A stretch of 45,531 nt of DNA from an uncultured Burkholderiaceae bacterium (GCA_937871985.1 CALMPB010000037.1:1-45531), one strand, 5' to 3'; positions 37,101 through 44,773 are shown, numbered from the stretch's first letter. Notes: generated by a model not told the origin, from the letters alone. Program-made: numbers and translations.

Positions 37101-37318
37101 AACTGGAACTGGCGCTCCAAAGGCTGGGCCACGCTGGAAGCCATGATTTCCGGATTCGCCCCCGGCAGCTTGGCCGTGACCTGTATGGTCGGGAAATCCA
37201 CTTGAGGCAGCGGCGCCACCGGCAGCAGCGGCCATACGGCGGCTCCCACCAGAAACAGCGCCAGCGCCAGCAGCGACGTGCCGATTGGGCGCTTGATGAA
37301 AACCGCGGACACACTCAC
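34121..37318 (-). CDS. RND efflux pump inner-membrane subunit (HAE1, MdtB/MdtC-like)
   Basis: 1065 aa. It is a proton-driven inner-membrane pump trimer that works with the adaptor and outer-membrane channel encoded upstream. It begins SAVFIKRPIGTSLLALALFL as in MdtB/MdtC. The paired Asp413-Asp414 in VGFVVDDAIVMLEN carry protons. Porter-domain segments such as LPQVDFPTIQVTAKLPGANP are intact, as is the second membrane half (LLIGIVKKNGIMMIDFAL). Unlike E. coli mdtABC, only one pump gene is present, so a homotrimer is expected. Residues about 280-290 hold a short insertion (HPGDAAIDGR). The C-terminal tail is very basic. The start overlaps the adaptor stop (ATGA). Confidence 0.96.
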   Translation of the reverse strand: MSVSAVFIKRPIGTSLLALALFLVGAAVWPLLPVAPLPQVDFPTIQVTAKLPGANPEIMASSVAQPLERQFQLISGMTQMTSVSALGNTQITLQFDLSRDIDAAALDVQAAINAATGQLPSNLPSPPTFRKINPADTSILILSVQSDALPLIEVNDYTDNFLAQQISQIEGVGLVKIFGQQKPAVRIQVDPDKLAALGLSLEDIRGVIANATVNQPKGTIDGDRQSFTVYTNDQLLKAAPWNDVVLAYRNGAPIRVRDVGIAVPGPEDLKQAAWAFAGKGAHPGDAAIDGRSLIVGITKQPGANVIDTVHRIQAQLPHLLASIPPTVHVSTLIDRTQNIRASVEEVEMTLVLSILLVVGMIFVFLRSVPATLIPSATIPLSLLGTAAVMYLLNFSLDNLSLMALTIAVGFVVDDAIVMLENIYRHVEDGMRPMEAALVGAREIGPTIISISISLIAVFIPLLLMGGIVGRLFREFAITVTLTIVVSVLVSLTLTPMLCSRFLKEYQGQHHGRIYRFFERGFDALLNGYRRGLNLVLRHQFITLCSFLFTLLATVILFIYIPKGFFPQQDTGFIFGFAETAQDSSFAAMNRRMMGLADVVRKDPDVIQFGMNSGDTTFNTGRFFISLKPKSEGRTASADEIITRLRPELAKVEGIKLFLQAGQDINVGGRLARTQYQYTVTDADLSELNTWAPKLLERFRKLPELTDLASDQQNQAATVHLTIDRARASSFGISPALIDSTIYDAIGQRQVAQYFTQINSYNVVLEVAPRFQKDPDLFKKLYITSPLTGQQVPLSTFVSIDTDKTGYLSISHQGQFPAVTLSFNLAPGVALGQAVTAIQKAQAAMGVPQALSGSFQGTAKAFGESLATQPYLITAALVAVYIVLGLLYESYIHPLTILSTLPSAGVGALLILMVNGYDLSVIALIGIILLIGIVKKNGIMMIDFALSAERKDGLSPKEAIYQACLLRFRPIMMTTMCALLSGLPLMLSHGAGSELRRPLGFAMVGGLLLSQALTLFTTPVIYLYLDRAHYWYMRRKKARALRKSRKARNAARPSAASGAASRSIKL

Positions 37319-38502
37319 TTGGCTTCACCTTTCTCAAGGCTGGCCAAGGTGGCGGCAGCCGCGGCCTCGGGCGGCGCGGACTCCGTAACCTGCAAGCCCG
37401 GCTTCAGCTTGTACTGTCCGTCAAGCACCACCCGCTCGCCGGCGCTCAGGCCTTTTTCCACAACGGCCGTGCCGTCCTGGATATTGACGAGCTGTATGGG
37501 CTGGATGCGCACGCTGTCGTCGGCGTTCACCACATAGGCATAGACGCCTTCGGGCCCGCGCTGCACGACCGCCGCGGGCACGGTCAGGGCCTGCTTGCGC
37601 TGCCCCAGGATCAGGCGCGCGTTCACATACTGGCCCGGCCAGAGCTTATGGCCGGCATTCGCGAAACTTCCTTTCAGTTCGATGGTGCCCGACGTCGTGT
37701 CGATCTGGTTGTTCAGCAAAACGAGGCGCCCCTGCCCCAGGGGCTGCAGGCTGTTGCGCGGATAGGCCACGACGGCAAGCGGATCGGCGCTGGCATGCAG
37801 GGCCTGGTTGATCTGCTGGAACGAATCCTCCGGCAAGGTGAACCGCACCGAGATAGGGTCGATCTGGTTGATGACCACCAGGCCGTTCGCATCCGCCGCG
37901 TGCACGATGTTGCCGGGATCCACCAACCGCGCGCCCACGCGCCCGCTGATCGGCGCCGTGATTCTGGTAAAGCTGAGCTGGGTCCTGGCCGAGCTGATCT
38001 GCGCATCGTCCGACTGCACTGCCGCCTCGAGCTGCGCCACCATGGCCTTCTGCGCATCCAGCGTCTGCCGGGTGGCGGCATCCTGCTTGATCAACTGGGT
38101 ATAACGACGCAGGTCGAGCCGGGCATTGACCAGTTGCGCCGCATCCTTCGCCTTTTGCGCAACAGCCTGGTCGAGCTGGGCCTGCTGCACACGGGCATCC
38201 AGCGTGGCTATCATCTGCCCGGCCTTGACGTCCTGGCCTTCGACGAATCCCACTTTATCCAGCTGACCATCGATGCGGGTCTTGACCGTGACGCTTTGCG
38301 TGGCCACGACGGTTCCCACACCGGCGAGGTAGATGGGCACGTCCGCCTGCTTTACCTGGGTGGTGGTGACGACGATCGGCGCCTCCTGGGCTGCACGCAC
38401 CGGCTTTTTACCGCCGACCGCCCAGATGATGATGGCCAGCACGATCAATGCGGCCACGCCGATCAGCAGCACCGGACGCCGTTTGAAAGAAGAAGATTTC
38501 AT
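37315..38502 (-). CDS. RND efflux periplasmic adaptor (MdtA-like membrane fusion protein)
   Basis: 395 aa. An N-terminal membrane anchor (about 11-29, VLLIGVAALIVLAIIIWAV) is followed by a lipoyl half (VTVKTRIDGQLDKVGFVEGQ), an alpha-helical hairpin (about 105-165), the other lipoyl half (TRITAPISGRVGARLVDPGN), a beta-barrel and a membrane-proximal domain. It bridges the pump and the outer-membrane factor. The gene lies between them in the same operon, with a 17-bp gap upstream and a 4-bp overlap downstream. Confidence 0.95.
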   Translation of the reverse strand: MKSSSFKRRPVLLIGVAALIVLAIIIWAVGGKKPVRAAQEAPIVVTTTQVKQADVPIYLAGVGTVVATQSVTVKTRIDGQLDKVGFVEGQDVKAGQMIATLDARVQQAQLDQAVAQKAKDAAQLVNARLDLRRYTQLIKQDAATRQTLDAQKAMVAQLEAAVQSDDAQISSARTQLSFTRITAPISGRVGARLVDPGNIVHAADANGLVVINQIDPISVRFTLPEDSFQQINQALHASADPLAVVAYPRNSLQPLGQGRLVLLNNQIDTTSGTIELKGSFANAGHKLWPGQYVNARLILGQRKQALTVPAAVVQRGPEGVYAYVVNADDSVRIQPIQLVNIQDGTAVVEKGLSAGERVVLDGQYKLKPGLQVTESAPPEAAAAATLASLEKGEAK

Positions 38503-38519
38503 AATTTGCGTCCGTCGTC

Positions 38520-40061
38520 TTATTGGGTTTTATCCGCCATTGCATTGGCTTTGTCCGCTGGGGCAATGGCATTGCCCCCCGGCGTGGTTGATGGATCGCC
38601 GGCCATGAGCCGTCCCGCGCTCCAGCCGCCTCCCGTGGCCTTGATCAAGGCCACGCTCGCCACCAACTGACGGCCGCGTAATTGCAGCAAGCTGCGTTCC
38701 GCGCTCAGCGTAAGGGTTTGCGCCGTGATGACGCCCAGGTAGGTGCTGGTGCCCGCGCGGTATTGGGCCAAGGCCAAGCTATCCGCAGTCCGCGCTGATT
38801 CCACGGCCTGCTCCTGCTCGATGATTTCCCGCGCCAGGATGCGCAGCACCGCCAGGTTGTCCTCGACTTCCTGGAAGCCGCCCAGCACCGTCTGCTTGTA
38901 TTGCGCCACGGTGGCGTCGTAGCTGGCGATGGCCTGCTCGTCGTTCGCCTTGCGCAAGCCGCCGTCGAACAATGCCTGCGCCAGGCTCGCCCCCAGGCCC
39001 CAGACTTGCCCCGGCACACTGAACCAGTGCGCCAGGCTGGTCGAGCTGTAGCCACCCGACGCGCTCAGCACCAGGTTGGGGAAATACGCGGCCTCGGCCA
39101 CGCCGATATTGGCATTGGCGGCCGCTACCCGGCGCTCGGCCGCCGCGATGTCGGGTCGATGCTCCAGGAGCTCGCTGGGCACGCCAACGGGAATCTCGGG
39201 CACGTTCATCGGCAAAGCCAGCGTCGGCTGCCGGCTGAGGGGCTGCGCGGCAATCGCGAAATCGGCTGGCGCCTTGCCGACCAGAACGGCGATGGCATGT
39301 TCCAGTTGCGTTCGCTGCCACCACAGATCCAGCGCCTGAGCCCGCGTCGCGCTCAGCTGGTTCTGGGCCAACGCCACGTCCGAACGCAGCGCCACGCCCG
39401 CCGCATACTGGCTCTTGGCCAGGGCCAGCGCCCGCTCGTAGTCGTGCAGCGTTTGCGTGTACAGGGCGGACTGCATTTCCGTCACGCGCAACTGCATATA
39501 ATCTTGCGCCAGCATGGCCACAACGCTCAGGCGAGCTGCCGCCAGATCCGCCTGGCTGGCCTGGCTCGCCGCGGTGCCCGCTTCCACGCTGCGCCGCACC
39601 TGCCCCCACAGATCGGGTTCCCAGGCGGCGGCCAGGCCCACGGAATACGTCGTGTCCAGGGACGGCCCGGTACGGCTGCTGTTGGTCAAGGCTCGATCGA
39701 CGCCGGCATTCGCGCCCAGCGAAGGCCAGAAGCTGGCGCGCGCCGCCGCGGCCACGGCCTGGGCCTGGCGATACTGGGCCTCGGCCTGGCGGATGGACTG
39801 GTTGGCGGCGATCGCCTGCGTGGCCAGATCGTCGAGCGTCGCATCGCCATAGGCTCGCCACCAGTCCTGGCCGCCGGCAACGGCTTTGGGCTGCGCCGGC
39901 TTCCATGGCCCGGCTTCTTTATACGAGGCGGGAACGGCCATCTTGGGCCGCACATAATCGGGCCCGGCCGCGCAGCCGGCCAGAAACACTGCCAGCGCCA
40001 CGCACGCGAGGCCCGCGGCGCGGCGCGGCGGCAGAATTGACGAGGGCAAGGCGACAGGCAT
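38520..40061 (-). CDS. RND efflux outer-membrane lipoprotein (NodT/OprM family)
   Basis: 513 aa. The lipobox LAGC puts lipidated Cys30 after a signal peptide, followed by AAGPDYVRPKM, the standard NodT start. Two OEP domains follow, with the helical barrel segments (ANQSIRQAEAQYRQAQAVAA, DVALAQNQLSATRAQALDL) and beta-barrel strands. It forms the trimeric exit duct. As the first gene of the operon its promoter lies between 40062 and 40275, where a direct repeat like a CusR half site is present. Confidence 0.95.
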   Translation of the reverse strand: MPVALPSSILPPRRAAGLACVALAVFLAGCAAGPDYVRPKMAVPASYKEAGPWKPAQPKAVAGGQDWWRAYGDATLDDLATQAIAANQSIRQAEAQYRQAQAVAAAARASFWPSLGANAGVDRALTNSSRTGPSLDTTYSVGLAAAWEPDLWGQVRRSVEAGTAASQASQADLAAARLSVVAMLAQDYMQLRVTEMQSALYTQTLHDYERALALAKSQYAAGVALRSDVALAQNQLSATRAQALDLWWQRTQLEHAIAVLVGKAPADFAIAAQPLSRQPTLALPMNVPEIPVGVPSELLEHRPDIAAAERRVAAANANIGVAEAAYFPNLVLSASGGYSSTSLAHWFSVPGQVWGLGASLAQALFDGGLRKANDEQAIASYDATVAQYKQTVLGGFQEVEDNLAVLRILAREIIEQEQAVESARTADSLALAQYRAGTSTYLGVITAQTLTLSAERSLLQLRGRQLVASVALIKATGGGWSAGRLMAGDPSTTPGGNAIAPADKANAMADKTQ

Positions 40062-40179
40062 GGGTGGCGAAAGGATCCGGACGAGGCTTGCAAACTGCCC
40101 GCTCCAGGGTGCGCCCAGCGCGCCTGGCGGCAGAATCAGGCCTACTCTACCTCTGGGCGGCCTACCTCACGCTGTCGCG

Positions 40180-40198
40180 AAAATGACAATTCCGACAG
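40180..40198 (-). promoter_or_regulatory. Candidate regulator-binding direct repeat upstream of the RND operon
   Basis: On the minus strand CTGTCGGAATTGTCATTTT contains two TGTC units 9 bp apart. The right half TTGTCATTTT is identical to one arm of the E. coli CusR box as I recall it (AAAATGACAA-NN-TTGTCATTTT). The left arm is degenerate. It lies about 120 nt upstream of the first gene of an operon that encodes a CusR-like regulator. Confidence 0.45.
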
Positions 40199-40205
40199 AA
40201 TCCCT

Positions 40206-40258
40206 GCGCCCGCCAAGGATTACGGGCGCGCCGCCGATCGCGCCGGCGCAATCGGCGG
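40206..40258 (-). terminator. Two GC hairpins downstream of the SDR gene
   Basis: Stems CCGCCGAT/ATCGGCGG (40231-40258, 12-nt loop) and GCGCCCG/CGGGCGC (40206-40229, 10-nt loop) follow the SDR stop codon. No U run follows either, so this is only a candidate boundary between the SDR gene and the RND operon. Confidence 0.35.
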
Positions 40259-40275
40259 GCTCAACCACGCGGAAA

Positions 40276-41037
40276 CTAGGTGTGCTGCATGTCGCAGTCG
40301 ATAGGCAGCATCTGGCCGGAAATCGAGCTCCCGCTTGCCGAGGCCAGGAACACGGCCAGATCCGCAACGTGGCGGGGATCGACCAGATGCTTGATGGACT
40401 GGGTGGCCATGGCCGCCTGGGCTTCTTCCTCCAGCGTCTTGCCGCTGACCTTGGCACGCCCCTCGAGCACCGTCTGGAAGCGCGGCCCGTCCACCGCTCC
40501 CGGCAATATGGCGTTGACGCGGATGCCGTCGCCGCCGAGCTCCATGGCCAGGGTCTTGGTAAAACCGATGAGCCCCCACTTGGTGGTGGAGTAGACGCTG
40601 CGATTGGGATAGCCGAAACGCCCCGCCACCGAGGACATATTGATGATGACCCCGGCCGGCGATTTTTTGAGATGGGGAATCGCCAGGCGCGTGACATTGA
40701 ACGTACCGTTCAAATTGACCTGTACGACTTTTTCCCAATCGTCGGGATTGAATTGCTCCACCGGGGCGGTGGGCCCGGCGATGCCCGCGTTGTTGACCAG
40801 GACGTCCAGGCCGCCAAGCGCCTTGACGGCCTGTCCGATCATTTTCTCGATGTCGGAGCGGACGGCGATGTTGCACAAGGTGGTCTGCACCCCCCGCAGC
40901 TCTTTTTTCAGGGCATCCAGCCCCTGAACGTCGATATCGCACACGAATACCTTGGCCCCCTTGGCCGCGAAAGCCTGGGCAATGGCCCGGCCTATGCCGC
41001 CGGCGCCCGCCGTAATCAACACACGCTGTTCATTCAT
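40276..41037 (-). CDS. Short-chain dehydrogenase/reductase (SDR)
   Basis: 253 aa, classical SDR size. The coenzyme motif TAGAGGIG is at 9-16. Asp34 after the second strand (VCDID) suggests NAD(H). NNAG is at 82-85, and the catalytic Ser135/136, Tyr149 and Lys153 (YSTTK) are all in place. The C-terminus SGSSISGQMLPIDCDMQ replaces the common G-x-DGG motif. The protein oxidises an alcohol or reduces a ketone or sugar, but the substrate is not identifiable. It is on the same strand as the TonB-dependent receptor gene, 62 bp downstream of it, and upstream of the RND operon. Confidence 0.9.
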   Translation of the reverse strand: MNEQRVLITAGAGGIGRAIAQAFAAKGAKVFVCDIDVQGLDALKKELRGVQTTLCNIAVRSDIEKMIGQAVKALGGLDVLVNNAGIAGPTAPVEQFNPDDWEKVVQVNLNGTFNVTRLAIPHLKKSPAGVIINMSSVAGRFGYPNRSVYSTTKWGLIGFTKTLAMELGGDGIRVNAILPGAVDGPRFQTVLEGRAKVSGKTLEEEAQAAMATQSIKHLVDPRHVADLAVFLASASGSSISGQMLPIDCDMQHT

Positions 41038-41099
41038 TTTCTTCTCCAGACGGCATTCGCCGTGGCAACGATTTTACCGCCCGTTGCCACGCGCGAAAC

Positions 41100-43202
41100 C
41101 TAGAAGCTTCCCCGGATTCCCACCATCACGGCCCGCCCCCCTTCCGGCGCCACGTCGCGCAGCACCGACGTTGCATAGCGTATGGTCTGGTTGGTCAGGT
41201 TGATGCCGCGCAAATACGCCTGCCACTGCATGCCGCGCATTTTGAAACGGTAGGCGGCGTTGGCGTCCAGCCTGTAGTAGGCGTCGGTCGGCAGCTCGTT
41301 GTCCGGCGCGCGATTCTGGGCGAACGCGCGCTCCGCGCTGACTCCCGCGCTCCATGGGCCGTGGCTGTAGTCCAGTCCGATGCCCAGCCGCAGCGGCGGA
41401 ATGCGCGGCAACGGCTCGCCGGTGTCGCGGTTGCGCGCGTTGGTGTAGTCGCCCCAAAGCTTCAGGTCGAGCGCGTGCCCGCCGCGCTCGAACACCCGGA
41501 ACGTGCCGTCGGCCTCGAAGCCATAGAACTCGGCCGGCACCCCCTGGTAAATCGCCTCGGGCAATGCGTCGTCGTCACCCTGCCCCACCACGTCGCCGTC
41601 GTCGTCGCGAAAGCGGCCCGTGCTGGTTTCGGCCAGGTAATTGGCGAAGCGGCTGTAGAAGACACCCACGCTGCCGTGATGCGGCCCGTCCTTGAACCTC
41701 AGGGCCAGGTCGCTGGAATACGCGCGTTCCTTGTTCAGCCCCGCATCGCCCACCAGATACTGGCCAGTCGCCTCGTGCGGCCCGTTGGCGTACAGCTCGT
41801 AGAACGTCGGCGCCCGTTCGGTATAGGCGACGTTGGCCGCCAAAGACCAGATATTCGTCAGCTTATAGACGCCGCCCAAGGAAAAGCTTTTTGCGGTGAA
41901 ATCGCGCTTGTCCGTATCGGTGAAGCGCTCGTTGCCATCGGCGGAGGGCGAAAGCGAGGTGCGCTCCAGGCGGCCGCCCGCACTCAACTTGAAGCGTTCA
42001 TTGACCGTCCATTCCTCCAGCACGAACAGCGCGGCCGATTGCGTCCTGGTGGTCGGCACCAGGGCCTCGGACCCCAGGGCCGAGAACCGGGTATCGCCAA
42101 GCTGCAGGCCCAGCACCCCCTGCACCGGGCCCAGGTCGGCGTGCCGCGCCTCCACCCTGGCTTCGTATCCTCGGTTCTTGAACACCGTTCCCGTCTCGCC
42201 ATCGTCGACTTCCTTGTGCTGGTAATCGGTATAGGCGAAACTGGCCTTGACGCTTTTGAAGGGACCCTTCAGGTCGCGGATTTCACCCGCCAGGCCCAGG
42301 CGCTCCTGGTGCATGCGGATACGCACGCTGTCTTCGGCGACGGAGCCATAATCGGAATCGTAGCCGCTGTAGGACAGGCCCGCGTAGCCGCTGTCGCCCG
42401 TCCAGGACATCCCCAGCGCTCCGCCGCTCGCGCTGCCGTCGCTATTGGGCAGGCGGTCGCGCGGCTGGTCCACATCCGGCCCGTCGATGGCCCGCTGCCG
42501 GTCGGAGCGGGCGTAGCCGGGGATGCGCAGCTCGCCGGTCTTACGCCCGAAGGCATCGGCGTGCACGGCGAACTTGCCGTTGCCGGCCTCCAGTTGCACC
42601 GCGCCGCTCCTGTCGTCGTTCGCGCCGCCATAACTGCCTTGCAGGCCGCCATGCACGCCTTCGATGGGATCCATGGGAATGCGGTTGTCGATGGTGTTGA
42701 CGACGCCGCCGATGGCATTGCCGCCATACAAGAGCGCCGCCGGGCCGCGCAGAATCTCGATGCGCTCGGTGGACAAAGGATCTTGCGGCACGGCGTGGTC
42801 GTAAGACAACGCCGACGCATCCAGCGTGCCCACGCCGTTTTGCAGCAGCCGTATGCGGTCGCCGTCCATGCCGCGAATGATGGGACGTCCGACCATCGGG
42901 CCGTATGTCGTGGTCGACACGCCGGGCAGGCCGTTCAGCGTTTCGCCCAGCGTGGCCGCCCGCCGCAGGTCCAGATCCTTGCCCTCGATGACGGTCGAAG
43001 GCGAGGCCAGGGTATCGCTGCCCAGGGGATTGCCGGTGACGACGACGGTCGACAGGGTAACCGCCTGATCGCCGGTCGTCGTTTGGGACCACGCGGGCTG
43101 CGTCAGCGCCAGCAGCATCGCCAGCGGCGTCAGGGCGAAACGCGCGCTTGCGCCGAGCCGGGGCGGCAGCGCCGGGAATGAGGGAATGCAAGAATAAGTC
43201 AT
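41100..43202 (-). CDS. znuD: TonB-dependent receptor, ZnuD-like (zinc uptake)
   Basis: 700 aa from the ATG at 43202; the frame to 43505 runs across the next gene and is rejected. Signal peptide about 1-39 (TQPAWSQ). A TonB-box-like LSTVVVTG and the plug domain follow (GETLNGLPGVSTTTYGPMVG, RPIIRGMDGDRIRLLQNGV, SYDHAVPQDPLSTERIEILR, GPAALLYGGNAIGGVVNTID), matching ZnuD-type zinc receptors closely. A long beta-barrel ends GIRGSF. An acidic loop, RDDDGDVVGQGDDD, could bind metal, but no long His cluster is seen. Zinc is inferred from family similarity and the Zur-like palindrome upstream. It probably shares a transcript with the small protein before it. Confidence 0.85.
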   Translation of the reverse strand: MTYSCIPSFPALPPRLGASARFALTPLAMLLALTQPAWSQTTTGDQAVTLSTVVVTGNPLGSDTLASPSTVIEGKDLDLRRAATLGETLNGLPGVSTTTYGPMVGRPIIRGMDGDRIRLLQNGVGTLDASALSYDHAVPQDPLSTERIEILRGPAALLYGGNAIGGVVNTIDNRIPMDPIEGVHGGLQGSYGGANDDRSGAVQLEAGNGKFAVHADAFGRKTGELRIPGYARSDRQRAIDGPDVDQPRDRLPNSDGSASGGALGMSWTGDSGYAGLSYSGYDSDYGSVAEDSVRIRMHQERLGLAGEIRDLKGPFKSVKASFAYTDYQHKEVDDGETGTVFKNRGYEARVEARHADLGPVQGVLGLQLGDTRFSALGSEALVPTTRTQSAALFVLEEWTVNERFKLSAGGRLERTSLSPSADGNERFTDTDKRDFTAKSFSLGGVYKLTNIWSLAANVAYTERAPTFYELYANGPHEATGQYLVGDAGLNKERAYSSDLALRFKDGPHHGSVGVFYSRFANYLAETSTGRFRDDDGDVVGQGDDDALPEAIYQGVPAEFYGFEADGTFRVFERGGHALDLKLWGDYTNARNRDTGEPLPRIPPLRLGIGLDYSHGPWSAGVSAERAFAQNRAPDNELPTDAYYRLDANAAYRFKMRGMQWQAYLRGINLTNQTIRYATSVLRDVAPEGGRAVMVGIRGSF

Positions 43203-43296
43203 GAGCCTGTTTATCCAGTAAACAAAAAGTTGCCTTCGCCATGGCGCGTGGAAACGCGCAGCGAAGTAAAAAAAGGGGATAACGTGAAACGTCAGG

Positions 43297-43659
43297 CTAC
43301 AAGGGCGGCGCGCGCTGCATGAACCAGCGGCAGCGTGCAATGTCGATGAGATATTCGGAAGAAGCAAAATAGCAGGGGGTTGCGCGGACGACGGGAAGTT
43401 CCGGCAGATGCGCGGACAACAGACAGCCCAGCGCGCTCCAGACGCTGCAGTCGTGGCAGTGATCCAGGCGCCCGTCCATGCCTCCGGAAACGGGCTGCGC
43501 CGCATCGTGGGCCGACAGCGCCGCTTCGACGTGCGTCATGGCATGCAGGGTCGCGCCGATGGGCGAGCTCAGCACGGCGGCTATCGCCAGCCAAAGCAGC
43601 CATGCATGAAAACGTCCATAGCGACGGGAGCCGGCGCAGCGGCCCGTTCGAAACGCCAT
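43297..43659 (-). CDS. Small membrane or exported protein with HCHDC motif (DUF2946-like)
   Basis: 120 aa, no firm family; the pattern recalls DUF2946. It has a basic N-terminus, a hydrophobic segment (about 19-38, AWLLWLAIAAVLSSPIGATL), His-containing middle (HAMTHVEAALSAHD), then LDHCHDCSVWSALGCLLSAH with closely spaced Cys and His, and an end reading MQRAPPL as DUF2946 proteins often end (ARGPP). The Cys/His groups could bind zinc. It lies just downstream of the Zur-like palindrome and 94 bp before the ZnuD-like receptor, so a zinc-related role is likely but unproven. Confidence 0.65.
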   Translation of the reverse strand: MAFRTGRCAGSRRYGRFHAWLLWLAIAAVLSSPIGATLHAMTHVEAALSAHDAAQPVSGGMDGRLDHCHDCSVWSALGCLLSAHLPELPVVRATPCYFASSEYLIDIARCRWFMQRAPPL

Positions 43660-43685
43660 AAAAGAAGGATCCGAAAGCGAAAATC

Positions 43686-43704
43686 GTTATGTTATAACAT
43701 AACA
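43686..43704 (-). promoter_or_regulatory. Probable Zur box
   Basis: GTTATGTTATAACATAAC is an 18-bp perfect palindrome, and with the next A it contains TGTTATAACATAACA. This fits the Zur operator pattern TGTTAT-NNN-ATAACA as I recall it from Neisseria and other Proteobacteria. It lies 27 nt upstream of the start of the small HCHDC protein, where it would cover the promoter of the zinc-receptor operon. It could also reach the divergent FAH operon. Confidence 0.8.
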
Positions 43705-43779
43705 AAAACTTTTGCATAACGAAAGGCGGCCGCCAAAGCTTGAACGATGCGCGCGGGATTTCATGCCCCGATTACAAAT

Positions 43780-43803
43780 TTAAATCTATATAGTTTGATT
43801 TAA
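43780..43803. promoter_or_regulatory. Operator-like inverted repeat
   Basis: Perfect 7-bp arms TTAAATC and GATTTAA are separated by 10 bp. The right arm covers the -35 element of the promoter at 43795-43823, a position suited to repression or to LysR- or GntR-type control. No regulator gene is adjacent within the window. Confidence 0.5.
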
Positions 43804-43823
43804 TATATATTTTTGCCTAATAT
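43795..43823 (+). promoter_or_regulatory. Sigma-70 promoter of the FAH/dioxygenase operon
   Basis: TTGATT (43795-43800) and TAATAT (43818-43823) are spaced by 17 bp in an AT-rich stretch about 45 nt before the FAH gene start. The surrounding AT content is far above the window average. Confidence 0.65.
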
Positions 43824-43868
43824 AAACGCCGCATCCTCACACTTACAATCAGGACGACAAGGAAAGCC

Positions 43869-44708
43869 ATGCGCTACGTATCAATCGAAATCGGCGGCCA
43901 GCCCAAACTGGGCGTTCGCGATGCTCAAGACAACATCTCCATCATCGGCGACGAAAGCCTGGAATCCCTGCTCGCCCGGGGCGTGGATCTGGCAAGCTAT
44001 GCAAAGGGACGTCCCGTCCTGCAAACCGTCAAGGCCGTCGACGCAAAATTCCTGCCGCCGCTGGCCCGGCCCACCAAGATCATCTGCGCCGGCCTGAACT
44101 ACGCCGACCACACGAAAGAAAGCAAATACGAACAACCCGACTACCCCACGCTGTTCTTTCGCGTGCACACCAGCCTGGTCGGCCACAACGCCCCCATCGT
44201 GCGGCCCAGGCTGTCCGACTCGCTGGACTTCGAAGGCGAAGTCGCCGTCATCCTGGGCAAGGGCGGGCGCTACATCAAACCCGAAGACGCGCTCGATTGC
44301 GTGGCCGGCTATGCGGTCTTCAACGACGGCTCGGTGCGCGAGTACCAGTTCAAATCCCCGCAATGGACCGTGGGCAAGAACTTCGACGGCACGGGCGGCT
44401 TCGGCCCCGACATGGTGACTGCCGACGAGCTTCCCGCCGGCGCCAAGGGCCTGAAGCTGGAAACCCGCCTCAACGGCGAAGTCGTGCAATCGGCCAACAC
44501 CAGCGATATGATCTTCGATGTCGCCAGCCTTATTTCGATTACCAGCGAAGCCATCACGCTTGAAGCGGGCGATGTGATCGTTTCGGGCACTCCGGCCGGA
44601 ATCGGCTGGGCGCGCAACCCGAAGCTGCTCATGAAGCACGGCGACGTCTGCGAGGTCAGCGTTGAAAAACTCGGCACCTTGCGCAACCCCATCGTCGACG
44701 AAACCTGA
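43869..44708 (+). CDS. Fumarylacetoacetate hydrolase (FAH) family protein
   Basis: 279 aa. The C-terminal FAH domain (about 70-279) is recognisable by KIICAGLNYADHTKES and YPTLFFRVHTSLVGH. The metal-binding Glu pair is in DFEGEVAVILGKGGR, and QWTVGKNFDGTGGFGPDM and GDVIVSGTPAGIGWARNP follow. FAH proteins cleave C-C bonds in acylpyruvates or hydrate and decarboxylate ring-cleavage products. The adjacent extradiol-type dioxygenase gene, 65 bp downstream with its own AAGGAGAG, suggests a meta-cleavage aromatic pathway. Exact chemistry (fumarylpyruvate, oxopentenoate or sugar-acid hydrolase) cannot be decided. It has its own promoter and operator-like repeat. Confidence 0.9.
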   Translation: MRYVSIEIGGQPKLGVRDAQDNISIIGDESLESLLARGVDLASYAKGRPVLQTVKAVDAKFLPPLARPTKIICAGLNYADHTKESKYEQPDYPTLFFRVHTSLVGHNAPIVRPRLSDSLDFEGEVAVILGKGGRYIKPEDALDCVAGYAVFNDGSVREYQFKSPQWTVGKNFDGTGGFGPDMVTADELPAGAKGLKLETRLNGEVVQSANTSDMIFDVASLISITSEAITLEAGDVIVSGTPAGIGWARNPKLLMKHGDVCEVSVEKLGTLRNPIVDET

Positions 44709-44773
44709 GCCACGCTCGGGAACCAAGGCGGGCGCCGGCAAGCCGGCGCGCCGCCGCCAAGGAGAGATGAGAC

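Noticed and set aside
34235..37537. 1100-aa open frame on the plus strand over the RND pump gene
   Set aside because: It is a shadow of the opposite strand with Arg/His/Gln/Gly-rich low-complexity composition and no ribosome binding site.
41100..43505. Receptor gene extended to 43505
   Set aside because: The extra 101 residues lack a signal and overlap the HCHDC protein gene in another frame; the ATG at 43202 gives a proper signal peptide.
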